Shown piece after piece: positions 44,648 through 56,858 of a DNA stretch of 64,000 bases (positions are counted from its first letter, which is position 1; every line of letters starts with the position of its first letter). Both the position numbers and the translations under genes were made by a program. Location of the stretch: contig GG745340.1 in assembly GCA_000151295.1 (NCBI GenBank), positions 869,392 to 933,391 on the forward strand, given 5' to 3'. The stretch comes from Allomyces macrogynus ATCC 38327 (Eukaryota > Blastocladiomycota > Blastocladiomycetes > Blastocladiales > Blastocladiaceae). The notes beneath the pieces were generated by a model that saw only the letters and a program-made list of their open reading frames with translations, did no database searches and was not told the origin of the DNA.

Positions 44648-45263
44648 GGCAGCGGTGGACACGGGCGCGCGACGAAGGGTGCGCGACGGGTGTTGCTGGT
44701 GTTGCTGGCTCGCAGTGCGGTCGCGTGCTGCGTGTATCGGCAAGTCGGTGCTGCTGGGGAGAGGAGCGACGGTGCTACCGCCGTCGTGCTGGTGGTGGGC
44801 CCCAGTGCTGGTCGGCGTTGCCGGCGGTGGTGCAAGGCGAGTGGCGCGGCGAGTGGCGAATGGCAAACCAGCGAAAGTGCTGCGCCACTCTCCGCACCGT
44901 TTGCGTAACCCACGAACACGTAATGTCCCGCACCGTCTCGCACTCCATGCAGCAAACCCTGGCGCCAACCACACGCAACCTATTGCCAAGATCGGCCCAT
45001 CCATTTCATTATCCTTGGGCCGCATCCGCTGTTGCCCGCCCCATTAGGCCTTGGTCAACCACCACCCCGCTCGCACAAAATCACAGACGACCAGCAACGA
45101 AAAGGCGACATCAGCGACTGCAACGCAGCGGCCCACCGTCCGCACCCCGCTCGGCGCGCGATCAGTTCTCGCATGGGCGCCACGCTGCAAAATTATTTTG
45201 CAGCCGTGACCAAGCATCAACCAGACGGACGACAATCACCTGAATGAACAACAGCGACCCGCC
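44648..45263. other. Divergent promoter region of RasGEF (-) and the DUF1399 gene (+)
   Basis: About 620 bp. The RasGEF frame is open upstream of its ATG, but composition changes and no earlier domain is seen. No other feature recognised. Confidence 0.55.
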
Positions 45264-47880
45264 ATGACCAACTCACCCGCCGCCGCCAACGAGCCTGACG
45301 CACCGTTATCGCCCGACGAGGTGGTCACGACTGAACCTGGCCAGCCAAATGGCGACGCCGCTCCGTCCTACTCGCCACCGCACCAACCCATCGCTGGTGT
45401 GGATGTTTCCGACGAGACCGCACCAGACGGCGTGCATCCTTCTTTGCCTGTCGACGACGATCAACATCAGCAGCTGGTCGCGGACCCCGAGTCGGAACCA
45501 GCGGGGACGTCTGGTGGTTTGTTATCGCAAGTCTCTCTCATGCACGCTGACGTACGACCCATTCGGCTCACCTGTATCCGTAAACCAGGGTCGACCGGCG
45601 CCGCTTCGGATCCGGATGCGTCCCTCCGCCCGTCCGCCCGTTCCTTGGCCCGGCACCGGCCGAGCAGGAGCAGTACCGTTGATCCCGCCAACCTCGCTGA
45701 ACGCCGCGGTCGCGCGAGCTCGGCGCACCATCGGCTCTCCTTCCTCACGACCGACCCGGCACGTGCGCTCGGCCTGCGCTCCGGATCCGCGGGCGACGTA
45801 CGATCCGCCTCGGTGGATGCGCGCTCTGTGCACTCGTACCAGTCGGGTCTGATTCCCGACACCGACTCGGTGACCGAGTCGCTCGACGCGACGATTCGCG
45901 CGGCGTTGCGATCCCCAAGCGCCGATGCCGACCCGACGATTCGCATGGCGTCGTCGGGCACGCTCATCAAGCTGCTCAACGAGTCGCGGCTGCGCGATTT
46001 CCTAACGCTCTTGCCGAAACTGCAGCAGGCTCTCGAGTTCAAGTCGCCCATGCACAACTTGGCATTACTCGTCAAGGCAGAGCTGCGGTATATCATTTGG
46101 CTGAAACTGCTCATGTCGCTCGACCCGCACGGGTCCGAGTTTTTGGTGCCGCCGTTTGATGTCGCGTTCATGTGGATGGTGGGTTGAATGTCCCATCTGT
46201 CTCCGTTCAAGTCGACGTACCAGTTGTGCTAACCGACCGATTCGGGCCCGCTCTATTGCTAGATTCATTTGAGCGATACCAAGAGTTACATCCAGGACGT
46301 GATTCGACTCGGCGGCGAGAACCTGCTCGAGTGGCAGTTCCCGCTCGAGCGTTTGACCCAGATTGCCGAGCTTGGCATCGATTTTGTCGATTCTGACAGT
46401 GAGGTTCGTTTCATTCCCTGTACTCAGCCTTCATCGCATTTCTCCGCCTAACCAGATCTCCCGTGGACCGTTTCAGCGCGTCTGGCACCGCTTCGCGCCC
46501 GCCGAGCCCTACAGATACCGGTACCCGGCGCGCATGGACCAAACGACGCTGCCCTTCATCTGCCCGCGGTGCAACACGACCTGCCAAGTACCTGCCGCGC
46601 GGTACGTGCGCGTACGGTTCGGCAGCGACACGGTCGAGTGCTCGCGGTGCCAGCGCGGCGGCGTGAATATCGCGCTCTGGTCGGCAATGCTGTTCCTGAA
46701 CGACGTGCGCAAAGTGGCCAGCGAAGCATCGCTCGTCAACTACCAGCTCAAGTCGACGCAGCTCACGGCTAACCATACGGTGCACTTGGAGACGACAAGG
46801 CAACTGCACGATTACTTGAAAGCTGTGCGGTTCGACTTGCAGCTGCAGTCACGGCTCAGGATGAGCCCGAACCGGTACTGGAACGATATTTACCTGCTGC
46901 TGCGGAACACGTTAATGGATTCGGGGCTCGCGCACGAGGAGCAGAATTATTTCGCGGCGTCGCTCATGAACAGGTACCGTTCGCTCGAAGCTCGCTGATG
47001 TTTTGCGCGTTTCGACTAATTCTGACGCTCCTGCTCCTTAGTTACGGCAACGTCGTCTCGGAACTGTCTATCGACCTCGTCGAGCGCGCCGAACACTGGA
47101 TCCGGCTGCTCAACGTGGTCACGACCGTAACCGCGACCGACTCGTGGCTCGCGACCAGCGACGAGTGGCTCTCCGAGTGCCGCGACCGGTACCTGAAACT
47201 GATCTTGCTGCAGGGCGCGCTCTGCGAAGTGCACGACGAGCGGCTCGCCAAGGCGCGCGCGCGCGACCCGACCGTCGACGACCCAGGCCCGAAACTCGTG
47301 ATTCCGACGTTTGGTACATAGCGCCCACGCATGCGCCGGTGGTGCAGGAGACTCACCCCACCCACCAACAGACGTGCTCGTCGCCTACCACACACACCTC
47401 CTCGCGCCGGCCTCCTACTACCAGTACTCGATGGCCAACTTCCGACGCATTCTCAACTTCCACTACTTCACCGAAGAAGCCATGGTGCAGGCTTACTCGC
47501 GCACGCGCAAGTTGTGGAAGCGGCGGTACCGGTCCGAATACGACCCGCACACGCACCACCCGGGTTACTCGTCGCTGCTCGCCAAGTACCGGTGGCGCCG
47601 GCTCGTGAAAATCGGGTCGAAGCTCGTGCTCTTGCCCGTATCGATGGTGGTTGTGGGGGCGGTCATGCTGCTCACGACGGCGCCGAGTGTCGGGCCACCT
47701 ACGAGGAGTATGGTTTCGGCGGCGATGGCACAGGCGAATCCGGTCGCGAGCGCGGGGGCCCCGGGGAATGGTGGGGCCGCGGATGGCGGGACGTCCGGCG
47801 CGAGTAGGAGAGAGGCGGAAGTCACGGGCGATTTCACACCGCCACGGTCAAGGTCGGCGACGGTGTCGTCAGCGAGGTGA
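45264..47880 (+). CDS. DUF1399 / glycine-rich domain protein (GRDP)-like
   Basis: Exons 45264-46178, 46263-46403, 46456-46973, 47042-47313 and 47372-47880 give 784 residues; introns are 52-84 bp and all joints keep phase. The DUF1399 pattern occurs twice: VPPFDVAFMW continuing across the intron as IHLSDTKSYIQDVIRLG, and IPTFDVLVAYHTHLLAPASY, the equivalent of the WHxH..P..Y motif in plant and fungal GRDPs. Between them are two CxxC pairs, FICPRCNTTC and VECSRCQRG, that look like a zinc ribbon. The first 230 residues are disordered and acidic/Ser-rich. Near the C-terminus lies one hydrophobic span (LVLLPVSMVVVGAVMLL) followed by a polar tail. GRDPs in plants affect stress responses and auxin signalling; the fungal role is unknown. 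The membrane span and zinc pairs are notable. Confidence 0.82.
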
Positions 47881-48157
47881 GGCCGTGCGCCGTCCAGTGG
47901 CAGCACTTTGGAGTGGTCGTGTCCCATTTTTGCACGGTAAATTAGAATGTACAACAGCCGACACGGGGATCCTTGTTCATGGGAATGGACAGCAAACGGA
48001 AAAATGCATGTACAGGGCTGGCACGACGGCGCGCCAAAAGACGAGGAAACGTAAGTTCAACGGGCAAGAGAACAGCAGAAGAAGACCAGCAAAAACCAAA
48101 CCATGAGCCCGACCAGGCTCTCTCCATCCTTCCCAGACGCGTCCGGCGCGTCCTCGC

Positions 48158-49025
<868 letters not shown>

Positions 49026-49423
49026 AGCGTTGCGCGGCGGATCCAAGGTGTTGCAGCGAGTCGAGAGTTGGAGGTCGGTGGTGGTGGTCGCCAAATGGGT
49101 CGTGGTCGACAACGCGGAGGTGGCCGTCTGCGCAACATTTGCCCATGGGACAAATGGAACAGAGGCGGGTGCGCACACAGGCTGGTGCAACGTTGCAACG
49201 TCACGTCCCGCACCCCACTGCGAGACACTTGTCCTCCACAGCGAGCGACCCTGTCGTGATGTCGTGACTCTCGCATGACGTCCCGTGATCGCACCTGGCC
49301 GTCAGATCGCTCTTGGGCCGCAAAATGTCGCCGTCGTCGACCTAATCTCCGCACCTCAACGACCACCAGCACCAGCAACCGACGACCACGAGGGCGAACC
49401 GCTGCCCGCAACCTTCTGCAAGC
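49026..49423. other. Divergent promoter region of AMMECR1 (-) and the Eaf1-like gene (+)
   Basis: About 400 bp shared upstream region without a supported ORF. No clear TATA element. Confidence 0.55.
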
Positions 49424-52400
49424 ATGTCCTCGACCCAGGGCCCGCACGACGCGGCCGGGCCCGTGCCAGACCGCGAGCGAGTCCTGTACGGGTGCACCCA
49501 ATCAAGCAACCACCAACCACCACGCGAAATGACCCAAATATGACGCGCAATGCATGACAATCGACAATTTAGGAGCCGCAACGCGCTCCTGAGCGAGGCC
49601 TACTGCCTCATGTCGACCTACGACTCGCCTGCCGCGCTCTTTGACGCGCACCTCCATGACGACACGCCCGAAAAACTCGAGTTTTTCCGCCGCCATCCTG
49701 TCTCGCTGTTCGTATCTGCGCGCTACGCGAGCATCATTTGAGAGAACGCTCGAATGAATGAATGGACACCGCCATTTGTGGGCGGCTGCTGTTCGTGCGT
49801 GAGCGTGAGGGATTGCGCGTCGTGTCGTTCAAAGGTCGAATCTGATGCGCGTCCGGCACCCTCTTTCCTTCGTTCCCTGTCTATGCCGCTCTCAACGCGA
49901 TCCACCAGCACGCAGGTGCGCTCCTTTGCGTCAATTGCCGCGCACCTCGCCTTGCATCCGTGCTCATATCGCGTCGCCCATTCTCTAGCAACATACGCTG
50001 CTGCAGTTCCCACCAATTCCGCTGTCCATCTACCAGAGTAGGTGCTTTCTTGCGAAATGCCCGTGACCGCTGTCACGCTGACCGCGCGATTAACCTGTTA
50101 CCCCGCATCCCCAGTGTCGGAGCGGCCAATCGTCATCGATTGCACGCTCGCGCCCGTCGACGACCCACCGCTCGCAAGCGATGCGACCGCGACCATTGTC
50201 GCGAACGGTGCGCCGTCAGGTGCCGCGACGAGCGCTTCGTCGCGCACGGTCACGCCCGCGTCGGCAGCGCTGCACCGCGAGGTGCGCCAATTCCGTTACC
50301 CGCGGCACCCGCCCGCGGCTATCTCCCGCCCACTGGCTTCTTCGCCACTGACATTCGCTTCTCCACCCACTAGACGGTCCCAATCGAGCGCACGGGTCTC
50401 TACCTGCTCGACCACGCCCTCCCACCCGTCGCCGTCCCGGCCATCGAAGAGCACCGGCTCGCCGCCATGAAACTCGAGTGCAAAATGGCATTGAACCCGC
50501 TGCACCGTGCGCTCAAGCATGCGACCAAAGTGGCGACCACCGCGGACTGGGCGACGGCGCTCGACGAGGCGCAATACCTGGACGTGCTCGACCGCGTCGG
50601 CAAACTGAAAGCCGCGGGGAAATGGTCATTCCGGCAACTCAAGCGGCAGCGCATGCCGCCGCGGCGCATGGCGCACCACGACTATCTGCTCGAGGAAATG
50701 GCGTGGATGCAGCGCGATTACGCGGAAGAGCACCGGTTCCGGATCATGGTGTGTGCGACGATCGCGAGGTGGGTGCGCGAGTACCATGCGACGCGGTCGA
50801 GGACGATTGTCGATGGGAGTGCCACGCAGGTCGTCTCGTATAGGTCCGACCCGGTCCCGGGAGTCGTGCTGCCGATTGCGCGGTTTAACGCGCTGCCAGA
50901 CCCGGACCGCGTCTACTTAGATGCGGTCGAGGCGATGCGCGTCGTGCCGGTTTCGAAGCGCATGTTGCCGGACGACGATGATGATGAGGTCGGTGGGGAT
51001 GTGCTCATGGGCGACGATGGGACTGTCTCCGCACCGATCGCGTGGCCGCCACCGGTGGAGCCCATGATCCAGGTCACCGCCGTCTCGCCCGTACCGTCCA
51101 CACCGGTCCCCGCTGCTGCCGCGACTATCGATGCTGCCGCGACCCCCGCACCCGGCTCCACACTCTCCACCACCGACACCGCCACCCCCGCCTCCGCGGA
51201 CCCACCACGACCGGCGCTCCCGTTCCTGTCGCGCAAGCGCGACGGCTCGGGCCAAAACAACGTGCTGCTGCACTTACCGTCGGATGTGGCCTCGGTCGTG
51301 CGCACCCCTGGCCCCTCATGGAACCCGGACGAGGACGAGATGCTGATCCAGCTCGCGCGCGAGTACCACTTCAACTTCCGACTCGTCGCCGACTGTATCA
51401 ACTCGCACCACCGCCGCGGGACCGTGAAACGGCTCGCTGCGCACTGCTACGAGCGGTTCATTCACTTGTCCGAGGAACAGCAGAAGGCCAAGAACGGTGG
51501 TGCGGCAACGACCCCCGCAGGTGGTGCACCGGCACCGCTCGCTGCGGCGGTCGGACTCGGCGGTACTGCGGCGGCGTCGTCGTCGTCGGCCGCGCGCGCG
51601 CACGAGCTGACGATGCAGCAGCAGCGGCTCCTCAAGGATGGGATCAAGAAACGCAAGCTGCGGCACGTTGAGTTTCTCGACCATATCCAGCACGCCGTGT
51701 CAAGGCGCGAGCAGAACCGGCAGGCACAGGAGCAGGCATCAGCCGCGTCGGCCGCAGCGGCCGCCGCCGCGCAACTGCCGGCGCCACCGACCGACGCGAG
51801 CAAGGAAACGGTCAAGATCCCGACGCCGCTCGATATCAGCCGCGCAAAGTGGGAGCTCGAGGAAAAGCAGCGCCGCGACCAGCTGCAGATGCAGAGCCGG
51901 AACGCGCAGGCTGCCAACTTGCAGGCGTTTGGCAATCTCGCGAGGCCGTTGGCCGCGAATGTCGCTGCGGCAAGGGCGACACCGGGACCCGCGGGACCGC
52001 AAGGGCAGCCGCCCCCGGGACAGCAGCAGCAGATGGTTGCAGCAGCGGCGGCGGCAGCAGCAGCGGCGGCGGCCGCTTCGTCGAGCGCCGACCAGGCACG
52101 GAGCCCGGCTATGGCGACCAAGCACGGCGGCGCACCGCAGGCGCCGTCGCCGATGGTCTTGACCAATGGAGCCGGGAATGCGTCGAACGCGACGGCGATG
52201 GCGGCCGCGGCCGCAGTGGCAGCGGCGGCGGCGGCAGGGCAGCAGGGTCCACCGACGCCACTGGTCGGGAACCAAGTCACCATGGCGCAGCAGGTACAGA
52301 TCGCGCGGCTCCTCGCGCAACAGCAGCAGCAGCAGCGGCTCCAGCAGATGCAGCAGCAGCAGCAGTTCCAGCACGCGTCGCAGCAGCCGCTCGCACAACC

Positions 52401-55400
52401 GATGCCCAATTCCGCGCAGGGCACGCCGGCACCAACGGGCCCGCCCGCACCACCGACGCAGCCGCAAATGATGCCGCATCTCGTCTCGACCTCGCTCGCT
52501 GCACCAGCACCGGCACCGCCCGCCGCGTCCGTGCAAGTGACCGTTGGGCCGGCATTACCCGCACCCGCGCCGTCGACGGCCGTGCAGTCGATGCTCCCGA
52601 ACGCGAACCCGGTCGCGAAACCCACCATGCCACTGCCGACGGGCACGCCTGCGCCGATGCCGATGCATTTTTCGGCGCCGGGTCAGGGGATGCCGCTGCA
52701 CATTCAGCAGCAGATCGCGGCACAGATTCCGCACTTGCGCAACATGACGCCCGAGCTGCAAGCACTGTTCCAGCGCAATATGCGTCCGGGGATGGCGGGA
52801 CCCGTGCCGCCGAACGCGGTCGCGGCGGCCGCCGCGCAAAAGCTCTTGTTCCAGCAGCAGCAACAGCAGTTGCAGCAACAGCAGCTCCAGCAGCAGCAAC
52901 AGCTTCAACAGCAGCAGCAGCTTCAACAACAGCAGTTTCAGCAAGCGCAGCAAGCGCAGCAGCAGCACCAACTGCAACAGCAAGCGCAGCAGCAGCACCA
53001 ACTGCAACAGCAAGCGCAAGTCGCAGCGATCGCGCAAGCCGCTGCTGCGGCGCAAGCTCGGAGTATGACGCCGGCACCGCAGGGCACGCCGGGACCGGGT
53101 ACGACGCCGCCGGCGCAGGCCGGCAGCTACCAGCCGATGCTCCAGCAGTCGGCGACGCCGGGCCCACCGTCGGCGCCGTCGAACCCGCCGACGCCGCAGC
53201 TCACCATGCAGCAAGTCCAGATCGGGCAAGCTCAACAGCAGCAGCCGTTGCAGCCGTTGTCGCAACCGGCACCGCCGCCACCACCACCACCCACGCACCA
53301 GCAGCAGCCGCAGCAGCGTGTTTCGATTGGGCAACAAGTGCATTTGCAACCAGCGGTTGCGGCCGCGGCAGCCGCGGCAGCAGCATCGACGCGCCCGAGC
53401 TCGGTCCCGCCGCAGATCCCGACCCCGTCGAGCGCACCGGCCCCAACGGTGCTCGGCACGGGCGCGACCAGTTTGCAGTCGCCGTCGACACTCGCCTCGT
53501 CGCCTGCGGGCGGGAATTTGTCGGCGTCGGCGTCGGCGCCACCGCCCACGCCGCAACCGCAGTCGCACTTGTTGCCGGGCCAAGTCGGCGGCGTGCAACC
53601 GTCGGTTCCGCCCGCACCGACCCCGCCGCAAATGACCCCGCCGAATTCGACCCCACCGCAAATGACGCCACCGCAGCCGCAACCGCAGCCGCTCTCAATG
53701 GCCATGTCGCAGCCGCAGCCGCCACCACCACCGTCGCAACCCGGGACGCCGCCCAACCTCATGACGGCCTTGGCCATGAACCAGCGCAACTTGATGTTGC
53801 AGCAACAGCAGCACCAGCAGCAGCTCGCCGCGCAGATGCGGTACCAGCAGCTGGCCGCGGCCGCGGCGGCGCAACAGCATGCCGTGTCGCAAGCAGCCGC
53901 GGCGGCAACACTCGCGAACCAAGGGCAGCAGCAGCAGCCGCTGCACGTGCGGTCTGCGAGCGCGCCAACACCGCCGTCGGCGAGCCTTCCCGGGTCGCGC
54001 GTGTCGCTGCCCGTCGCAAGTACGCCAGGGTCGTCGGGAAGTACCGCGACGGGGTCGCTCGGCTCGTCGCTGCAGGTCAGTCCGGCCATGTCACCGCCGT
54101 TCGTTCCACCAACCGTGGCGTCGACCCTGCCCTCGGCGAAAATGCCGGTGACCGATTTGCTCGACAAGGACCGCGCGCCATCAAGCATGTCGGACCCGGT
54201 CAAAAAGGCGACTACTTTGCCCACGTCCACAGTGTCAGTACCTGTTCGACCCGCGACATTGCCGGCTCCTTCTCCTGCGACCAATCCAGCAGCGTCGGTC
54301 GGGGGCGGCGGCATGCCAACGACGTCGACCAACAACGTGCCAGTCCAATCAACCATGCCCATGACGCCGCTGGCGTCATCGATGCCGCCCACGTCGATCC
54401 CGGGCATGCAGCCCGGTCTGGGCCAATCGATCCTGACGCAGCCGGGGGGCATGGGCCACCCGGGCCTCCCGCCGCAAATGCAGGCCGGCGCGCTGCGCAT
54501 GGTGCCTCTGGGGCTGCACGGCATGCCCGGCTTGCCACTCGCGTACCAGTCGCTGCCGCAAATGGTGCTGCGCGGGATACCCGGGATGCAGTTCCGACCA
54601 GGAGGGCTGGGTCTTGGGCCGGGCCTGCATCCGGCGCACGTCGCGGCCGCATTTTCCGCGGCGGGGCTCTCGCCGTCGTACAGTCATGCGATCAATGCTG
54701 CTGCTGCCGCCGCGGCCGCTGCCAACTCGGCAGCGCTATCGCAACAGCAGCACCAAGCTGCTGGGTCGGTGAGCGGCACGCCCGCGCCCATGACCACGGT
54801 CCCACCGCCCGCGGCCGCGCCCGTACCACCGACGGGCACGACGGTGCCCAGCACTTCCAGTACGCATCACTTTTCATAATTCCGGTGTGTTTTGCTGTCA
54901 TGTTCCTGCGGTCCCCCACTGGTTCTCTTCTCAGGAGCTACTGGGGCACGCGCTGCCCACCCGCAACGCGACCTAATCTCGCGCCCAATTCCTCTGCCCA
55001 GACCAAGAGTAACCGGCGCTTCGTTTCCCTTTTTTGCTCACCTGCCTTGCCCTAGACCTGGCTGCGCCGCTGCCTGTGCCGTTTCCGGCAGCGCCGGCTG
55101 GACCGGTCCCTATCCCCGTTGCTCGCTCTCTACCCCCCTCTGCTGCTGCTCTACCCGTCCCCGTCATCCCGCCACCCAATATTCCTGTCCCGGCCTCTTC
55201 CCCTGCTGTTTCCACATCGTTGCCGCCGCGACCGGCGCCCCCACCGCCGACGCCCGCGAGCGCACCTCCCTCGCTTGCATCACCTGTCCCACCTCCCGCT
55301 GGACCGTCGGCACTGGCCTCGGCCATCCGACACGTCCCACCACCCGACCGCGCGCGAGGCGCCACCGCCGCTGCGACCCGGCTTGCGGGCACCTCCGTCC

Positions 55401-56311
55401 CACCGACCGCACCGACCGTCCCGTCCACGTCGACCACGGCGTCCGCGACCGTCGCCGAACTCGTGCCGCGGCCCGTCGTTCCGTCGCCGCAATCTGTCGT
55501 CACGTCGGCACCCGTCCAGCCTTCGTCGGCCACACTGCCCTTCCCGCTGTCGCAGACATGCAGCACGGGATTGCCGGGCGTGGCACCGCGAACCGGCGCG
55601 CAGCCGGCCGTCTCGGTCGCGTTTTCCATGACGCCCGCATCGGCTCCCGCGCCGGCCGCGGCGGGAACGAGTGCGAAACCTGCACCTGCGGCGAGACCCG
55701 CGTCCGCGGCGACAGCAGCGGCGGCACCGACCCCCGGTCCGGCACGCGCGGGTGCGGTCCCACCGCAACCCAGTGCGGCACTCGTTCCCACGACAATGGT
55801 GTTGCCCGCCGCCACGCCGCTTCCCGCAAGCGTTCCGGCCACACCTGCACCAAGTGCACCGGCTCCCGTCCCCTTCGTAGCCGCGCCCAAGCCGGCCGCC
55901 GCCGCGACGTCGATGCCCGCGTCGCCGCTCTCGTCCCCGGAACCTACCCCGTCGCCGCCAATCAAGCATCCGGCCGCAGCCCCCACCAATGCAGCCGCGC
56001 CGACCAAGGAGCGCCACGTGAACATTGACGGTGATGAAGACGACGAGGAGGACGAGGGAGAAGACAAGTTGGAGCCGGAACCGGAGCCGATTGCAAAGCG
56101 GCGGTCGACGCGAGTCGCAATGCGGAATGCGCGCGCGCGGTTGGTGGAGGAGAGTAGTGATGAGAACGAGGAGGAGGAAGAGGAAGAGCAGGAGGAAGAG
56201 GACGAAGAAGAGGAGGTGGTGGTGGCCAAGGAGGAGGAGGAGCAGCCGAAGCGACCGCCGCCGCCCAAGCGCGCGCCGCCCAGGCGGCGAGGGCGGAAAC
56301 GGCGGTGGTGA
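49424..56311 (+). CDS. EAF1: Eaf1/Vid21-like scaffold of the NuA4 histone acetyltransferase
   Basis: Proposed exons 49424-49491, 49573-49711, 50042-50281, 50374-54859 and 55056-56311 keep phase throughout and give 2062 residues. An N-terminal block (RNALLSEAYCLMSTYDSPAA) precedes the HSA domain from about residue 180 (AGKWSFRQLKRQRMPPRRMA, YLLEEMAWMQRDYAEEHRFR), which binds actin-related proteins. A SANT/Myb domain starts near residue 460 (PSWNPDEDEMLIQLAREYHF). About 1500 residues rich in Gln, Pro and Ala follow. The last exon ends in an acidic tract and a very basic tail (PPRRRGRKRRW). There is no Snf2 helicase core, which separates Eaf1/Vid21 from Swr1 and p400. Known role: assembles NuA4, which acetylates H4 and H2A in chromatin. 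The 50042 exon border (330-bp intron, GTATCT..GTAG) is the weakest joint. The last intron (196 bp, GTACGC..CCTAG) links what could otherwise be read as a separate gene at 55056-56311. Confidence 0.83.
52850..53020 (+). repeat. CAG/CAA-rich polyglutamine coding repeat
   Basis: Interrupted polyglutamine tract in the Eaf1-like gene. It includes two exact neighbouring copies of a 33-bp unit that starts CAAGCGCAGCAGCAGCACCA. Length variation between strains is likely here. Confidence 0.7.
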
Positions 56312-56704
56312 ATCCGAGAGCGAGCGACCGGGTGGGTGTAAATATAGCGCTGGACCAGCGACGCTGATGATTTTTTGCTTGTGGTTCTTCGCGTCAGTAT
56401 GCTACTTGACGGTCGTGTCTGTTCAGCCAATACCTATGCGATTGTGTCGCAATCCACGTTCACACATTTCAGTCAAGTCTGTCGAAACCATGGGCGATGC
56501 GCTGAACGGATCTGTGTTTTTGGTTCTGCCGGGTCGCCCTTGCGCCCGTAACCAACGAAGACCAGCCCAGTTTGGTATGTAATGGAGAGGCACAACTTGG
56601 ATGAAGAAAACACAAAACGGAACCAAAACGACCGCACAACGACCTGGAGCCATGACTGCGGCGCGCAGGGACAGTCTCCACCCGCGCGCCTGCAAAAAGG
56701 AACT

Positions 56705-56736
<32 letters not shown>

Positions 56737-56858
56737 TGGAACGGTCAAGCAAGCAAGACGCGATGAGAGAGACGAGCAACGGAAAAGTGGGTGTCGGTGT
56801 GGGTGTCAAGCAAAACCAAAACCAAAATGGGAGCGATCAGCCGCAGCCAATAAACGAT
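56312..56858. other. Convergent 3' intergenic region
   Basis: About 550 bp between the Eaf1-like stop (+) and the stop of the methyltransferase/ATP-grasp gene (-). AT-richer; it contains a GA dinucleotide repeat. No gene seen. Confidence 0.6.
56705..56733. repeat. (GA)n microsatellite
   Basis: An uninterrupted GA dinucleotide run of about 14 copies in the 3' intergenic region. Confidence 0.9.

Noticed and set aside
51462..52646. Long minus-strand ORF (394 codons) opposite the Eaf1-like gene, rich in Cys, Ala and Gly
   Set aside because: Mirror of a CAG/GCN-rich coding strand; no domain, and the plus strand carries the real protein.
54973..56430. 485-codon minus-strand ORF across the last Eaf1 exon
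   Set aside because: Gly/Ala/Ser-rich antisense shadow of a Pro/Ala-rich exon in GC-rich DNA; no recognisable motif.
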